Below, piece after piece: positions 1 through 9,841 of a stretch of DNA of 64,000 nucleotides. The position numbers were made by a program, and so were the translations under genes. The notes beneath the pieces were generated by a model. It worked only from the letters and a program-made list of their open reading frames with translations, made no database searches and was not told the DNA's origin. How positions within the stretch are numbered: position 1 is the stretch's first letter; each line of letters begins with the position of its first letter. This stretch comes from Hyperoplus lanceolatus (lineage: Eukaryota; Chordata; Actinopteri; Uranoscopiformes; Ammodytidae): positions 12,732,501 to 12,796,500 of the forward strand of contig CM049404.1 in the NCBI GenBank assembly GCA_026929865.2, in the 5' to 3' direction.

Positions 1-2189
1 AGTCACTTTTCCCACTAGCCCCCTACTGCGAGAGAATGAGAGCAAGCCAGAAAAAAAGAAAGAGATTTTCTCTCAATAACTTGCAGAGGGTAAAAAAGAA
101 AGAAAGAAGCAGAGGAATCCTGGGGAGACACGGTGGCGGAGAGAGATAAAGATGGATAGAGCGACAGGATGGGGGGAGGGGGGTTTGCGGGTCATAACAA
201 AAGGCAGGAGAGGAAAGGAATGAAGAAAAAGAAAAGGGGTTACAAGGGATACACAAATGAAAACAATGTTCATAACAGAGATTGCTATTGACAATTAGGG
301 GAAACAAACGGTATTGTTTTATCCGTAATAAAATACCTTCGGGGGCTACTCCCAGAACTTCAATTTTCACTTCAACTGGTAAATTGATTCCGACCACATA
401 GGCCCACTACTTTATCTTTATCTCATCTATATCCCCCCCCCCCACAAACAGTCCTCAGGTCTCCTCGTCCTTAACCCCACAGAGAAATCAGCTTGTTTCA
501 TAGCAGATGCAGCGAAGGCCCCTCTCCACATAGACAAGAGATTTTTTCCCAACGAAAATTGCCAATTATAGAAATTGCAATCAGAGCTGCAGTTGGTTTT
601 GTATGTTGATGAGTAGTGGCTGGTTGAACGAGAATTGAAATCGATATCTCACTGAATGCAGAAAGAATGACTCTGTGGCCCTATATTATTACGACTTTCA
701 TATCCCCCTCTTTTGGTCTCATTCTCTATCCCTGGCCCCTCCCCCCGTACCTCTTTCCTTTCCCTCTATGACACGTCCAAGTGATGGTGTCGGGATTGTC
801 AACCATCATCCACGGTTAATTGGGGCTCAGAGGAGTAATCAGGGCAGGACAAATCGGACAGTTCTGGTCATTAGCCTGTGACCATGTGATTCTGTGGGAA
901 GCTGGGAGATGGGTGCACACTTTCTAGCCATCACGCCCTGAGCCTGCTATAGTGACATGGAGGCATGATCTGTGGATTGACATTGAGCGGGGACACAGAA
1001 ATCGGCACAGCACCGAACCAATGTTAAGTGAGATCTCAACATAAACACTTATTTTCTAATATGGGAGCATTGGCCTGCCGAAGAGAACGCTCATGAAGTA
1101 CAACATAAGAGGGTAATAATCAAATCGGGATCATTTGTTGCAATATTCCCTAACAAGCTTACAATGTTAAGAGCTGTTTAAATCGAAGTGCTCTCACCTT
1201 ATCAGCGAGGGACTAAGGGCCTGATCTACTAAGATAGAAAGGATAAAAAGTGCTACACTGTGTGAGCATTCTAACTGATTGCAGGTTTGGTTTGTGGGGG
1301 GTTTTGCGTGTTATCAACTAAGAGTAATTGGGCAAATGATAACGGGTGCAAACATAGAGGCAGTAGATTTATATGAGGGTTTTGCATGTGTTACTGGTTT
1401 CCGTTTGTACAGAGGGCAGAGTGACTGCAAGCGCACAGAGAAATGTAATGCCATGGAATTGGAGGTGTTATTGGAAGAGTCAAACACGCACATAGCTGAT
1501 AGGCCCTTAGAAGTTTGTGTCCTGCTCTGGTTTGTAAGGCACTTCTTTCTACTCTTTTGAGCTGGCCAGTGGACAGACAGACACACAGCAAGAATAGCAG
1601 AATGCCATGTTAAATATTGATGTCAATAACAATCATAAGTCCCAAAATGTAAACATGTCGATGGCTGCTCCTCCATGAAAAGCGGGGAGAATGACTCCCG
1701 GAGCAAGATGAATGTCAATTCGCCTCACTGGCAGAGCCTTAACCTTTCAGGAGAACTGAATTATTTAAGCACCACACATACCTGTTGTGGGCCTCTGTTT
1801 CTAGCGTCTGGGCTCTTGGCTGGTTATAGTGGGGGGGAGCTGGCTGTATGAGTCTATGGCCACGCACACGCCTCTTTGGCCCGCGGAGTGAAAATGGCAA
1901 GACGAATGCGGCGGGGGATTTGTGATAATTGGCCGTGCTGGTGGGCTAGGCGACGGGCCCGGAGAAAAGGTCGCAGAGGCACAGAGGAACAGATCAGTCT
2001 GCCAGGAGGAGAAGAGGCTTTGGCGTATATCTCCGGGGTTTAGCTCAACTTCTCCTCCTCTCTTTCTCTTCTCAAGGTGGAGAGAGAGAGAGAGCACTCC
2101 ATCAAGGGGCCATTCATTAAGCACCAGAGTGTAACTTTCAATTTGTATAGAGGTCAAAAGACCTAGCGTCACTGTTCTTTGGCTTACAT
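1..2189. other. Gene-free unique sequence
   Basis: No coding region is supported. The first 290 bases are purine-rich on this strand (pyrimidine-rich on the other), which by itself opens low-complexity Ser/Leu/Phe frames. A C-run lies near 430-443 and a short GA run near 2083-2096. The frames seen between 1279 and 2172 have no recognisable domain and overlap one another on both strands. Confidence 0.6.
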
Positions 2190-2371
2190 AGAAACTACAG
2201 GTGTTTTAATTTCTTAATGCAGGATTGTTTGTAATTGGGTGTGAGGGTGGGATATGGGTGGGGTATGTTCGGGGGGAAAAAAGGGGAAAAATGTATAATC
2301 CATTGTACTGCAGTTGCTTTGCTACTCTGTGATTTAATAAAAAAAACCTTTGAAAGAAACTACAGGTGTTT
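2190..2371 (+). mobile_element. 5'-truncated LINE 3' tail with 17-bp target-site duplication
   Basis: The 17-mer AGAAACTACAGGTGTTT occurs at 2190-2206 and again at 2355-2371, bracketing a 148-bp insert. The insert ends in an A-rich stretch of the AATAAAAAAAACCTTTGAA type. Long direct repeats around a short fragment with an A-rich 3' end are the signature of target-primed reverse transcription of a 5'-truncated non-LTR element. The tail resembles fish L1-like 3' ends, but the family is not proven. No coding sequence remains. Its orientation is plus. Confidence 0.7.
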
Positions 2372-2857
2372 AAAAAAAAAATTAATATCAATGAAAAGTT
2401 AATTTCTTCCCCCCGTAATTTAATTCAAAAAGTGAATATATTCTAGATTCATTACAAATTAAGTGAAATGAATCTAGTGTAACATACTTTTCAGATGTTC
2501 GACAAATCTGTATCATTAATCCTTTTTTGTATTGGTCTATTGATGTCATATTCATATATTGTTAGATACTGGATTTTTTTTTTATTCCATGAGCTGTGAG
2601 CCGTAATCATCAAAATAAAAAACAGAAAGAACTGACAGATTTCACTTTGTGTATTGAATCTAGAATATATGAAAGTTTCACGTTTTGAATTAACCTTTTT
2701 TCACCTGCACATTTTCCTCTCTGAGCGGAAAGCAGGCGAGCTCAGGAGACACGAAGGAAAAGTGATATCAGGGCGAGGGACGTATATCTGAACGTTCAGA
2801 AGTAGATTGGGTGGAGACCGCTCATGTCAGATTCAGCGTGTCTATGTGACTGCACAC
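2372..2857. other. AT-rich unique sequence
   Basis: About 300 bases of AT-rich sequence with scattered A and T runs, followed by a more GC-rich stretch from about 2710. No gene, terminal inverted repeat or RNA structure was recognised. Confidence 0.55.
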
Positions 2858-2899
2858 GAGGAGGGAGGAGGAGGAGGAGGAGGAGGAGGAGGAGGAGAA
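2858..2899 (+). repeat. (GGA)n trinucleotide repeat
   Basis: A tandem GGA/GAG run of about 12 units. It accounts for the poly-Gly and poly-Ser stretches in overlapping frames. Confidence 0.9.
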
Positions 2900-2974
2900 G
2901 CAAAGGAGATGAGGGGAGCCACGGGGATATGGCTCACACCCCGACATGCTTGTGAAGCAGCTGTTCTCCTCATG

Positions 2975-2978
<4 letters not shown>

Positions 2979-3008
<30 letters not shown>
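2979..3008 (+). repeat. (GA)n microsatellite
   Basis: Fifteen uninterrupted AG units. Confidence 0.95.
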
Positions 3009-3010
<2 letters not shown>

Positions 3011-3072
3011 TGCTGCTGCCGAGAAACACCACGGTCTCCCAACGTAGTGCAGAAACAGAACGGCAAAGCCTG

Positions 3073-3096
3073 ACACACACACATACACACGCATAC

Positions 3097-3189
<93 letters not shown>

Positions 3190-3191
3190 CA
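3073..3191 (+). repeat. (CA)n microsatellite, imperfect at both ends
   Basis: About 59 dinucleotide units. The centre is pure CA. The 5' end carries CATACA and CGCA variants and the 3' end one CG variant. Together with the GGA and GA runs it forms a 330-bp simple-repeat cluster. Confidence 0.95.
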
Positions 3192-3938
3192 AAGGCAAGC
3201 ATATGCACATGTCGAAAGTTGTACAGACTTACACTCACTCCCAATGCATATACTGCCACCCTCTCCTGACCCCGTCTAGTGTTGAGGACTTGACTCGAGC
3301 AAGTCGGGAGGGTGGTAAATTCATATGCTATAAATCTGATCTCGCACTCTTGTAGGTGGTGCATTTCCATTTGATCCAAACAACAGCCTGCATAGCTAAA
3401 GGCAATTATATTTCTACTGCCTTCCATTTGCCCCGAGGTTGTAGACAGCCAGTCAAAAACCTTCCAGCGGGTTCTCTCCTGCCTCTCTCTCTATATACCC
3501 CCCTCTCAGTGAAGTCAACAGAATGGTGTGCCTGGGCGGCTCATCCATGATTTATCCCAGTGAAATATTCATTATGTAGCCTTGCATCGTCTGGACGTAT
3601 GTGAAGTGAATGTGGACCTGACAGCTCCTGCTCAGTCATCACACATCACCTGAGCCACTCTGGCATTCCGGCACCTGTCTCCCAGCGCTCAGCACAGAAG
3701 GCAACTAAACTGAGCCCGCAATGAAGAGAGGATTCCAGTCGACATAAAGAATCCATCCGTCTTGCCTTTAGCCCACGGGCATGTCCGCGCTGGGTTTTTG
3801 TAGCTACTGTATATCCGGGCCTGCTTGCGCACACACCGAGGCGCCGACTTGTGATTGATCCTTGCAGCAAGTGAACTATTCAACTTTTCCCATTCAATTA
3901 GAATAGAGAGAGAGACAGAGAGAGAGAAAAAGAGACAG

Positions 3939-3944
<6 letters not shown>
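3192..3944. other. Gene-free unique sequence
   Basis: No gene is supported. A GA-rich lead-in to the next microsatellite begins near 3903. Frames here are short and overlapping. Confidence 0.55.

Positions 3945-3986
<42 letters not shown>
3945..3986 (+). repeat. (GA)n microsatellite
   Basis: About 21 AG units, preceded by interrupted GA/GACA/ATAT sequence from 3903. Confidence 0.95.
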
Positions 3987-3990
<4 letters not shown>

Positions 3991-4138
3991 CGGGTGAAGT
4001 GGTAAGGCATGGTGAGTTGTGTTGCCGGCACTGCACAGGATCTGCTGTCAACATTAGCCAGGTGTATTGATCTTTGGAGATTAGGGGGATTTTTAGACAA
4101 CATAGCCAAAACCAACAACAACAAAAACAAAAACAACT

Positions 4139-4750
4139 TTAAAGTGGCTACGAGGAGCTTTCAGTTGTTGTTGATGTCAAATCAAAGGGTAAATAAAGTG
4201 ATTTTTCTGTCAATATACATGTTAAATCACTCTATATTCATTCAGCAATTAACTTAAACAGTATGCACAGTTCATAACACAGGTCTCCGAGTCATTCAGC
4301 TTTGCAGTGATTGCCAGATAAAATTTCGAGTATCCCGCTCGTTTCTATCCAATCAGGAGACAGAGTGTTCTCTGTGCTCGTGAATGAGGACTCGCTGCTC
4401 TCCATCGTGGCACTATCTGACGAAGACGACTGTGCGTTCATGTGGTGGTGATGTAGGGACGAGGGAGGGGACTGCTTACTGCAATCACTGACAGGAAGTA
4501 AGCTAAAAGGACCAAATCACTTACTTCTCATTTAAAAAAAGGAATATGACAATGGTGAGCAGGTTAAACGTAGCCTTCCGTTAATCGTTTTGTCTAAGTT
4601 ACCCAAAGATCGGACCCGTGCAAAGGCATTAATAATAACTGCAATAGCATTGTGTTTTTGCTTGTTTGCTTTTACATGTCATTTCTGATCATCAGAGGAC
4701 AAAAGAGACTGTTTCATAAACATTTAAAAGCTCCCTCATAGGAGGTTTTG
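4139..4750. mobile_element. Non-autonomous DNA element (MITE), about 610 bp, TTAA at left edge
   Basis: The left end reads TTAAAGTGGCTACGAGGAGC. Read on the opposite strand, the right end (about 4716-4750) gives a related terminus of the CTCCTATGAGGGAGCTTTT type. Both ends are shared with a much shorter copy at 54433-54493: bases 4147-4166 match 54439-54458 exactly over 20 bp, and ATAAACATT at 4716-4724 matches 54461-54469 with similar sequence following. The interior has no coding capacity. Superfamily is undetermined; the TTAA edge fits piggyBac-like or similar MITEs. The right boundary is diverged and may be off by a few bases. Confidence 0.65.
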
Positions 4751-5380
4751 GATAAAAGCCTTGATGTGGCGAACAGTCAGAAAGGTTAGAAGAGAGAATC
4801 GCTTTACGTACCATGGACAGCACCACAGAGCCTATACACTGCCCAAGGTTCCCTTTAATCACAGAGCTATCACTGTGATCACCGTGATAACAGGCAGAGT
4901 TATCTCTCTCTGACTTCCACAATTAAGTAACCTTTGAATTATTCCATAACTTCACATTGCTGAAATACTGCCTAATAGTGTCTGGAATTATCATGGGGGG
5001 GACAACAGTGACAACTCATCTTTTCCCTACATAACACTAATTCAAGTGGTTTCCAAAGTCATTATACTCTGAAGGACTAACGTCGTAATAAGAAAAATGT
5101 AACTGCGGGTGAACGGTGATATTAATAATGTATTCATGTGAGACAGAGACTACTAGAGCACGCAGTGGCCTAAGCCGAGAGAAAGGTAAGAGAGGAAGGG
5201 GGGAGAGAAAGTGATAGCTGTGAAGAGAAACAAGGTCGTCAGCATTCCCTCCTGCCTTACTAGTCATTTCATTATCTCATCCCTCTCTCTTCCTCCTTTC
5301 AAAGTACAGGGGGGAAAAAAGCGGGCAAGGCTATTGACCTCCTCTCTGTGTTTGGTGGCAGGCGGCAGGACAAATGAAGC
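4751..5380. other. Gene-free unique sequence
   Basis: No gene, RNA or repeat was recognised apart from short purine runs near 5180-5210. Confidence 0.5.
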
Positions 5381-5580
5381 TTCCACCTCGGACCCCCCTC
5401 CGTATTAATATCATAATTATCCCCCCACCTCTGTGCCCCCTAGGCCGGCCAGCCAGCGCAAACTCCACTGCCTGATTTGATGGAGAGGCGCAGGCAAGAG
5501 AATTACATTCGATTAGCACTAAACAAGAGAAGGGGACGCGGCGCAATAGAATCAATCAGTGCCACCAGAACGGGCGAATA
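5381..5580. promoter_or_regulatory. Candidate conserved noncoding block with homeodomain-type sites
   Basis: Non-repetitive sequence containing several TAAT-type cores close together (ATTAATATCATAATTAT near 5404-5420 and GAATTACATTCGATTAGC near 5500-5517). The composition is mixed and there is no open frame of note. The call is based on texture and motif clustering only; conservation was not tested. Confidence 0.28.
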
Positions 5581-6524
5581 GATCCTCTGTGTGTGTGCGT
5601 GGGTCATGCACAGCTTAAAGCGGGGAAAGACTTACACAGTACTTTACTAAAAAGAGATGTACTGTACCTTTAAGAATCAGGTTATACACAAAACATTTAC
5701 AGAAAGTGGATGCACACACCTTTGTGATGTTTATGCTGACTTGGGGGCCCCTGCCTGTTTTTTTTTAGGTTGGCAGCGTTGACAATATTCCATGCTATGA
5801 CAAAGAACAGCCTTTTTTTCTATTGTTTCACTCAAATCCACTGAAATAGTAACTTTTTTGAGTGACAAACCACACAGTCTCCTTCAGGGCAGTTCACTGT
5901 CTCAGCAGCAATTTGAATTCATTGTTTGCAACCCCAGATAACTGTGGTGTGGTACTTTTCTCTTCAGTCTCAGCCATTTTAAGCGGGGATGGGCCAGGCA
6001 TTTTAAAGTGGTCTAATGCCATAGAGAGAGGGGGGTGAAGGTATAGTGTGGCGGCGGGCGGCGGATGAGCAGATTGGGAGTGAGTGGTGAAAAGAAAGAA
6101 CAAAAGAAGATGAATGGAGTGAGAGAGAGAGAAAGAAAGAGTGGACCACCTCTCCCTCCGCTTCGCGCAGGTCTTCATTCCTGTCCCCTGTCTCATTACC
6201 AAGGCTTTGACTCAATAAAGAGTGGATAAAGAGGCACACACCCACCACATCCCTACCCCCCCCCCCCCCTTACCTCTAAAACACCTTTCACCAACCCGAG
6301 CCTCCCTCCCTCCCTCCTGTCTGTCTTCCTTGGCTTTCTCAATTTCTAGCGGTCTCTCACACATATCCAAAATAAAAGAACACACACATACACACAATGT
6401 CCCCTTTCTCACTATTTTTTTTCTTCTTCTTCGTCTTCAAATCTTTTTACCTTTCTCCCTAGGTCTCCCTTCAGTTTTCTTTCTCCAGCCTATAACTTTT
6501 TAAAAGTTGTGTCGATCTCGCTGG
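5581..6524. other. Gene-free sequence, partly pyrimidine-rich
   Basis: A C-run lies near 6256-6269 and CT-rich sequence covers roughly 6240-6520. Overlapping reading frames are composed mainly of Ser, Leu, Phe and Pro and look like composition artefacts. Confidence 0.55.
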
Positions 6525-6547
6525 CTCTCTCTCTCTCTCTCTCTCTC
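6525..6547 (+). repeat. (CT)n microsatellite
   Basis: About 11 CT units. Confidence 0.9.
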
Positions 6548-7436
6548 ATTCACAGTCAGTCTCTCGCCCTCTCTGTCCTCTGTGTTCCCTCCCAGTCGGG
6601 TGCTGTGTAATAGGAGTTATTTTCATCCCTGTCTCTCTCCGTGACTGTAGCCCCTGCTGGATGGCTGAATATTTACATTTTTCACTCACTGGTGACCTTT
6701 CCCTCTGTTGCCGCTCTGGGAGCTCCAGTCTCCTTGCTGCTCCGCTGTTGACAGACTACTGCATGCAAAATCTCATATGGACACACAGCCAATGGTACAC
6801 GGGGAATGAGGGACAGAGGGGTTCAGAGACTGGAATGAGGTGGAGGAAGAGAGAGAGTGAGAGAGGGAGAGAGACTGTTGTAACCATGGCTGACTGCTGT
6901 CTGTTGTCTGACTGGAAAGAGCCTGAAGAGAGAGAGAGAGAGAAAAAGAGAGAGAGATAGAGGTGCTGAAGGTCTATCTACATCTGCAGAGATATGGACT
7001 GGGAGTGGTGTAATCTTCTACCTCCGGTGTCATCTTGATTGTGTCTTCCCTGTCAGCACAGATGGTTGGCAATAAACTGACTGAAAACGAGATGTAAATC
7101 TAGGAGTTCCAGGCATGCTCAGTAGTGGCAAAGAAAGATACTTGTAAATATATACACAGTATGTTTTCTGTTTCTGTTTTCGTTTTTTTCTTCTTCTCTT
7201 TTGATTGAATGAATAGATGTGTTATATGCACACCAGGGCCTTGTGAGTCATGCGAGGAGATGTGCTAAGGCAGTCTGAGAGAAGGAGAGAGAGAACGAGA
7301 GCCACGGATTTACCAAACAGATGTTACTCAGACGGTGCTCTGCAGTAACAGGAAGTAAAAAGTTGAGTCAGCCAACTCCTTAAAGTTTGATGAGTGTTTA
7401 CGTGTGTCTATCATGGTGTCTATATCCAAACTGGCA
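6548..7436. other. Gene-free sequence with interrupted GA tracts
   Basis: GA-rich patches occur at about 6846-6875 and 6927-6960. Nothing else was recognised. Confidence 0.55.
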
Positions 7437-7494
7437 GAGAGAGAAAGAGAGAGAGATAGAGAGATAGAGATAGAAATAGAGAGAGAGAGAGAGA
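7437..7494 (+). repeat. Compound (GA)n/(GATA)n repeat
   Basis: GA units interspersed with GATA and GAAA variants. Confidence 0.85.
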
Positions 7495-8123
7495 TGGGGC
7501 GAAAAATGAAGGTTGTAGTTTTTAAGAATGCAACTGACCCTTTGTGACCCCTAGCCCTATGTGATATTCTCCGTCTGTGCATTGTGTACGTGTCATTGTG
7601 TGTGTGTGTGTGTGTAGTTTTGGCCTGACACTGCATGTAGCTGTGGCTAGCTGTTTCATCTCCCGGTCATGCTATTTTAGGACTGAATTTCGACTTTATA
7701 GGTTTACAAATTTAAGTAAGTAGCAAGATTTTTGCAGATTTTTGCTGCAAATGTCCTTCCTTTCCATACTGGCGGTGAAGAGGTCTTTTTTTACTACTGC
7801 GGTAAGTGATGATAGACAAAATCCATACTTCTCAATGCTGTGCTTAAATGCATTTTGAAGTTCAGTCGAAGCTGATATGAGGTTTCAGTATATTCTCAAT
7901 TTGTCGAATCAACTGGGTATTTTCAATTTTCAGTATGAAATTCCACAATGCATCTGCAGCGATTGACAAGAGGTGCCAGTAACTATTTCAATGCACATAC
8001 GGGAATGCCAGTATTGTATTAAGATAGACTTGAAAGAAATGTGAACCTGTTTATTAAAGTCTCGAGATAATCAACACAAGATATACCAGACAGTCTGCGA
8101 TAGGAAACAGATTAAAGCTAAGA
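7495..8123. other. Gene-free unique sequence
   Basis: A short TG run near 7597-7615. The rest is AT-leaning unique sequence with no recognised feature. Confidence 0.5.
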
Positions 8124-8170
8124 GACAGCAGAACCATTATTTGCTGTCTTTGGGCTGTGACAGATGATAG
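8124..8170 (+). promoter_or_regulatory. Duplicated 42-bp element, copy 1
   Basis: Bases 8126-8167 are identical to 13453-13494. Extending to 47 bp adds only two mismatches. The flanks on both sides are unrelated, so this is not part of a longer recent duplication. The core has a 7-bp inverted repeat, GACAGCA (8124-8130) against TGCTGTC (8142-8148), and a TGACAG TALE-homeodomain half-site (8158-8163). No repeat family was recognised. It may be a regulatory element constrained in duplicate, or a fragment of an unrecognised repeat. Confidence 0.5.
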
Positions 8171-8295
8171 CCTCTCCAACATTTATAAGTTCCCTAGGAT
8201 CATTCCCCAAGTCTTATGTTCTTCCTAAAATCAAATTTATATTTTTCCATATAGCCTATCATTATTTAATTGTTTTTTTTTCTAGCCTTTCATTA

Positions 8296-9224
8296 GGGGA
8301 GAACGGGATAATTTGTCACACGGGTTGGTTGTCACAATCGTTATATCTCGGAACCAGAAGGCGCTTTCTGTGAAATTTTGGTATGTAAATATCCAGAATT
8401 GGGATCAGAGGTCACCTACATAGTCTTCCTTGGAGTTAGACTGCTGGATTTGAGGTGAGAGGACTGTTTGTGTTTTTCATATCAAATTCAAAATATTTAG
8501 CTCCTCAGTATTTTTCTTCTAGGCTTTTACACAATGGGTTTATAACAAAACACTTGTTACCCATACAAAGTGTGAAGGGTAAACTATAACTTAGATTGTG
8601 GTTAGCAAGCTAATTAGTTGTCAGATGGTTGTTGGCCTTGATGCTAGCAAGAAATTCAAGTTGGGGGGTTGGTTGTCACATGTTATCTCAAGGCTGCAGC
8701 CAGAAAAGGAACCCAATAACGAAATAAATTGTCAAGCTGTATCCTCACTGACACCCCAGAGAAGGAAAGAATAGAGGAGCAAAAGGCAGCTAGCATGCAA
8801 AAGAAGAAAGGGCAACAAAATCAAAACAACCCAGTGCATCCCAAACTAGACCAGCTGCCAAGGTTACAGTAAGTTATATAGGCCTATTTGTCAACTTGAC
8901 AATGCAATTTTTTGCAAACTTTCAAATTTAGTTCTATTTTCTTGCCTTCTTTTTAAGATTATTCCCATTAAGATAACATTGTGACAAACAACCCCATAGC
9001 ATTTGACAACCGACCCCTTGATGGGGTTGGTTGTCACAATGTGTAAGGGTGTCTTTGATGATTAATTTCTTCTTTATTACAATAAGATATAAAAAGTGAG
9101 GGGTACACATTTCAAGCCAACACCTTAAGCTTCAATGTAATGTAGGAATGACTATTGAAAGATGTTTAGGTGATAAGCAATTCTCACTAGAGTAAAACGT
9201 GTGCCTACTTACCCCGTTCTCCCC
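8296..9224. mobile_element. Pogo-like (Tc1/mariner superfamily) DNA transposon, non-autonomous, 929 bp
   Basis: Terminal inverted repeats GGGGAGAACGGGATAA (left) and, on the opposite strand, GGGGAGAACGGGGTAA (right) are each bordered by TA (8294-8295 and 9225-9226), the target site of Tc1/mariner/pogo elements. The 15-mer GGGTTGGTTGTCACA occurs exactly three times (8322, 8666, 9024), with two near-copies inverted (8980 and about 9003), as expected for internal transposase-binding repeats. A degraded transposase tail lies at 8720-8872. The pogo assignment rests on that tail and the TA duplication. Confidence 0.75.
8720..8872 (+). pseudogene. Remnant of a pogo/CENP-B-type transposase C-terminus
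   Basis: An open frame of 50 codons runs to TAA at 8870-8872, with a stop immediately upstream at 8717-8719. It encodes ILTDTPEKERIEEQKAA followed by a Lys/Gln-rich basic tail. An LTxTPxK segment followed by a charged helix is typical of the C-terminal end of DDE_1-type (pogo, jerky, CENP-B related) transposases. No catalytic domain is present, so this is a leftover of an autonomous ancestor. There is no evidence of host use. A splice-donor-like CAG/GTAAGT-type context at the end is probably coincidental. Confidence 0.5.
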
Positions 9225-9813
9225 TACTTAGGCATTTAAAAAAATAAATACTGTACCTTTAATCATTCGAAAAAATAAAAAAAGTGTCTTTGCTGAATGA
9301 ACTCAGAACAGACAGGAGGAGTCATTTCTTTTTGTCTGCGATGGTTATTATTACTGCCACACACGGAGCAAGCAGACAGAGCGAGGGGTGAAATAAACAG
9401 TTGTTGTTTCGAGAGCCTTTGTTTGCTGTGGGAAACACTCTAATTATTTTGATTAGTATTTAAAGATTGTTGAGGCCAGCTTTTTTCCATTTTGTGTTTT
9501 ACTAACCAGTCTGCTCTCCTCTTTTTTGCTAACAGACATTGTCAGGGGGGTTTGGTAAGGCTACAAATGAATTGCTCTTCTGGGTCTATTCAGTACGGGC
9601 GGGATGTTGTGACTTGACAATTTCTGTCTTCGGAAAAAACGACTTAGAGAAATTGAATGAGAGGCAAAGTAGCCAAAGTGGATTTATCCCAAAAATGCTT
9701 ATTCGCAACATGTTTTAAACTAGAATATCTAATTGTATACAGCTAGATAAATAGCAGCTACAAACATTGATAGATAGCTTGATAGCTAGATGGATAGCTA
9801 GATACTGTAGATT
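9225..9813. other. Gene-free AT-rich sequence
   Basis: Includes a degenerate GATAGCTAGAT-type array at about 9760-9806 immediately before the next microsatellite. No gene was recognised. Confidence 0.5.
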
Positions 9814-9841
9814 GACAGACAGACAGACAGACAGACAGACA
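9814..9841 (+). repeat. (GACA)n tetranucleotide repeat
   Basis: Seven GACA units, preceded by GATAGCTA-type degenerate units. Confidence 0.9.

Noticed and set aside
2822-3427. 201-codon minus frame
   Set aside because: Consists of Cys-Val and Ser stretches from the CA, GA and GGA repeats.
5613-5674. Possible MITE with TTAAAG and CTTTAA ends
   Set aside because: The inner sequences of the two ends do not pair beyond six bases.
8124-8170. Possible microRNA related to the miR-15/16 family
   Set aside because: CATTATTTGCTG resembles the passenger strand of miR-15b as I recall it, but the TAGCAGCA guide arm is absent and the hairpin is only 7 bp.
9814-9841. CRISPR-like or other spaced repeat array
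   Set aside because: Contiguous GACA units with no spacers; a simple tetranucleotide repeat in a vertebrate genome.
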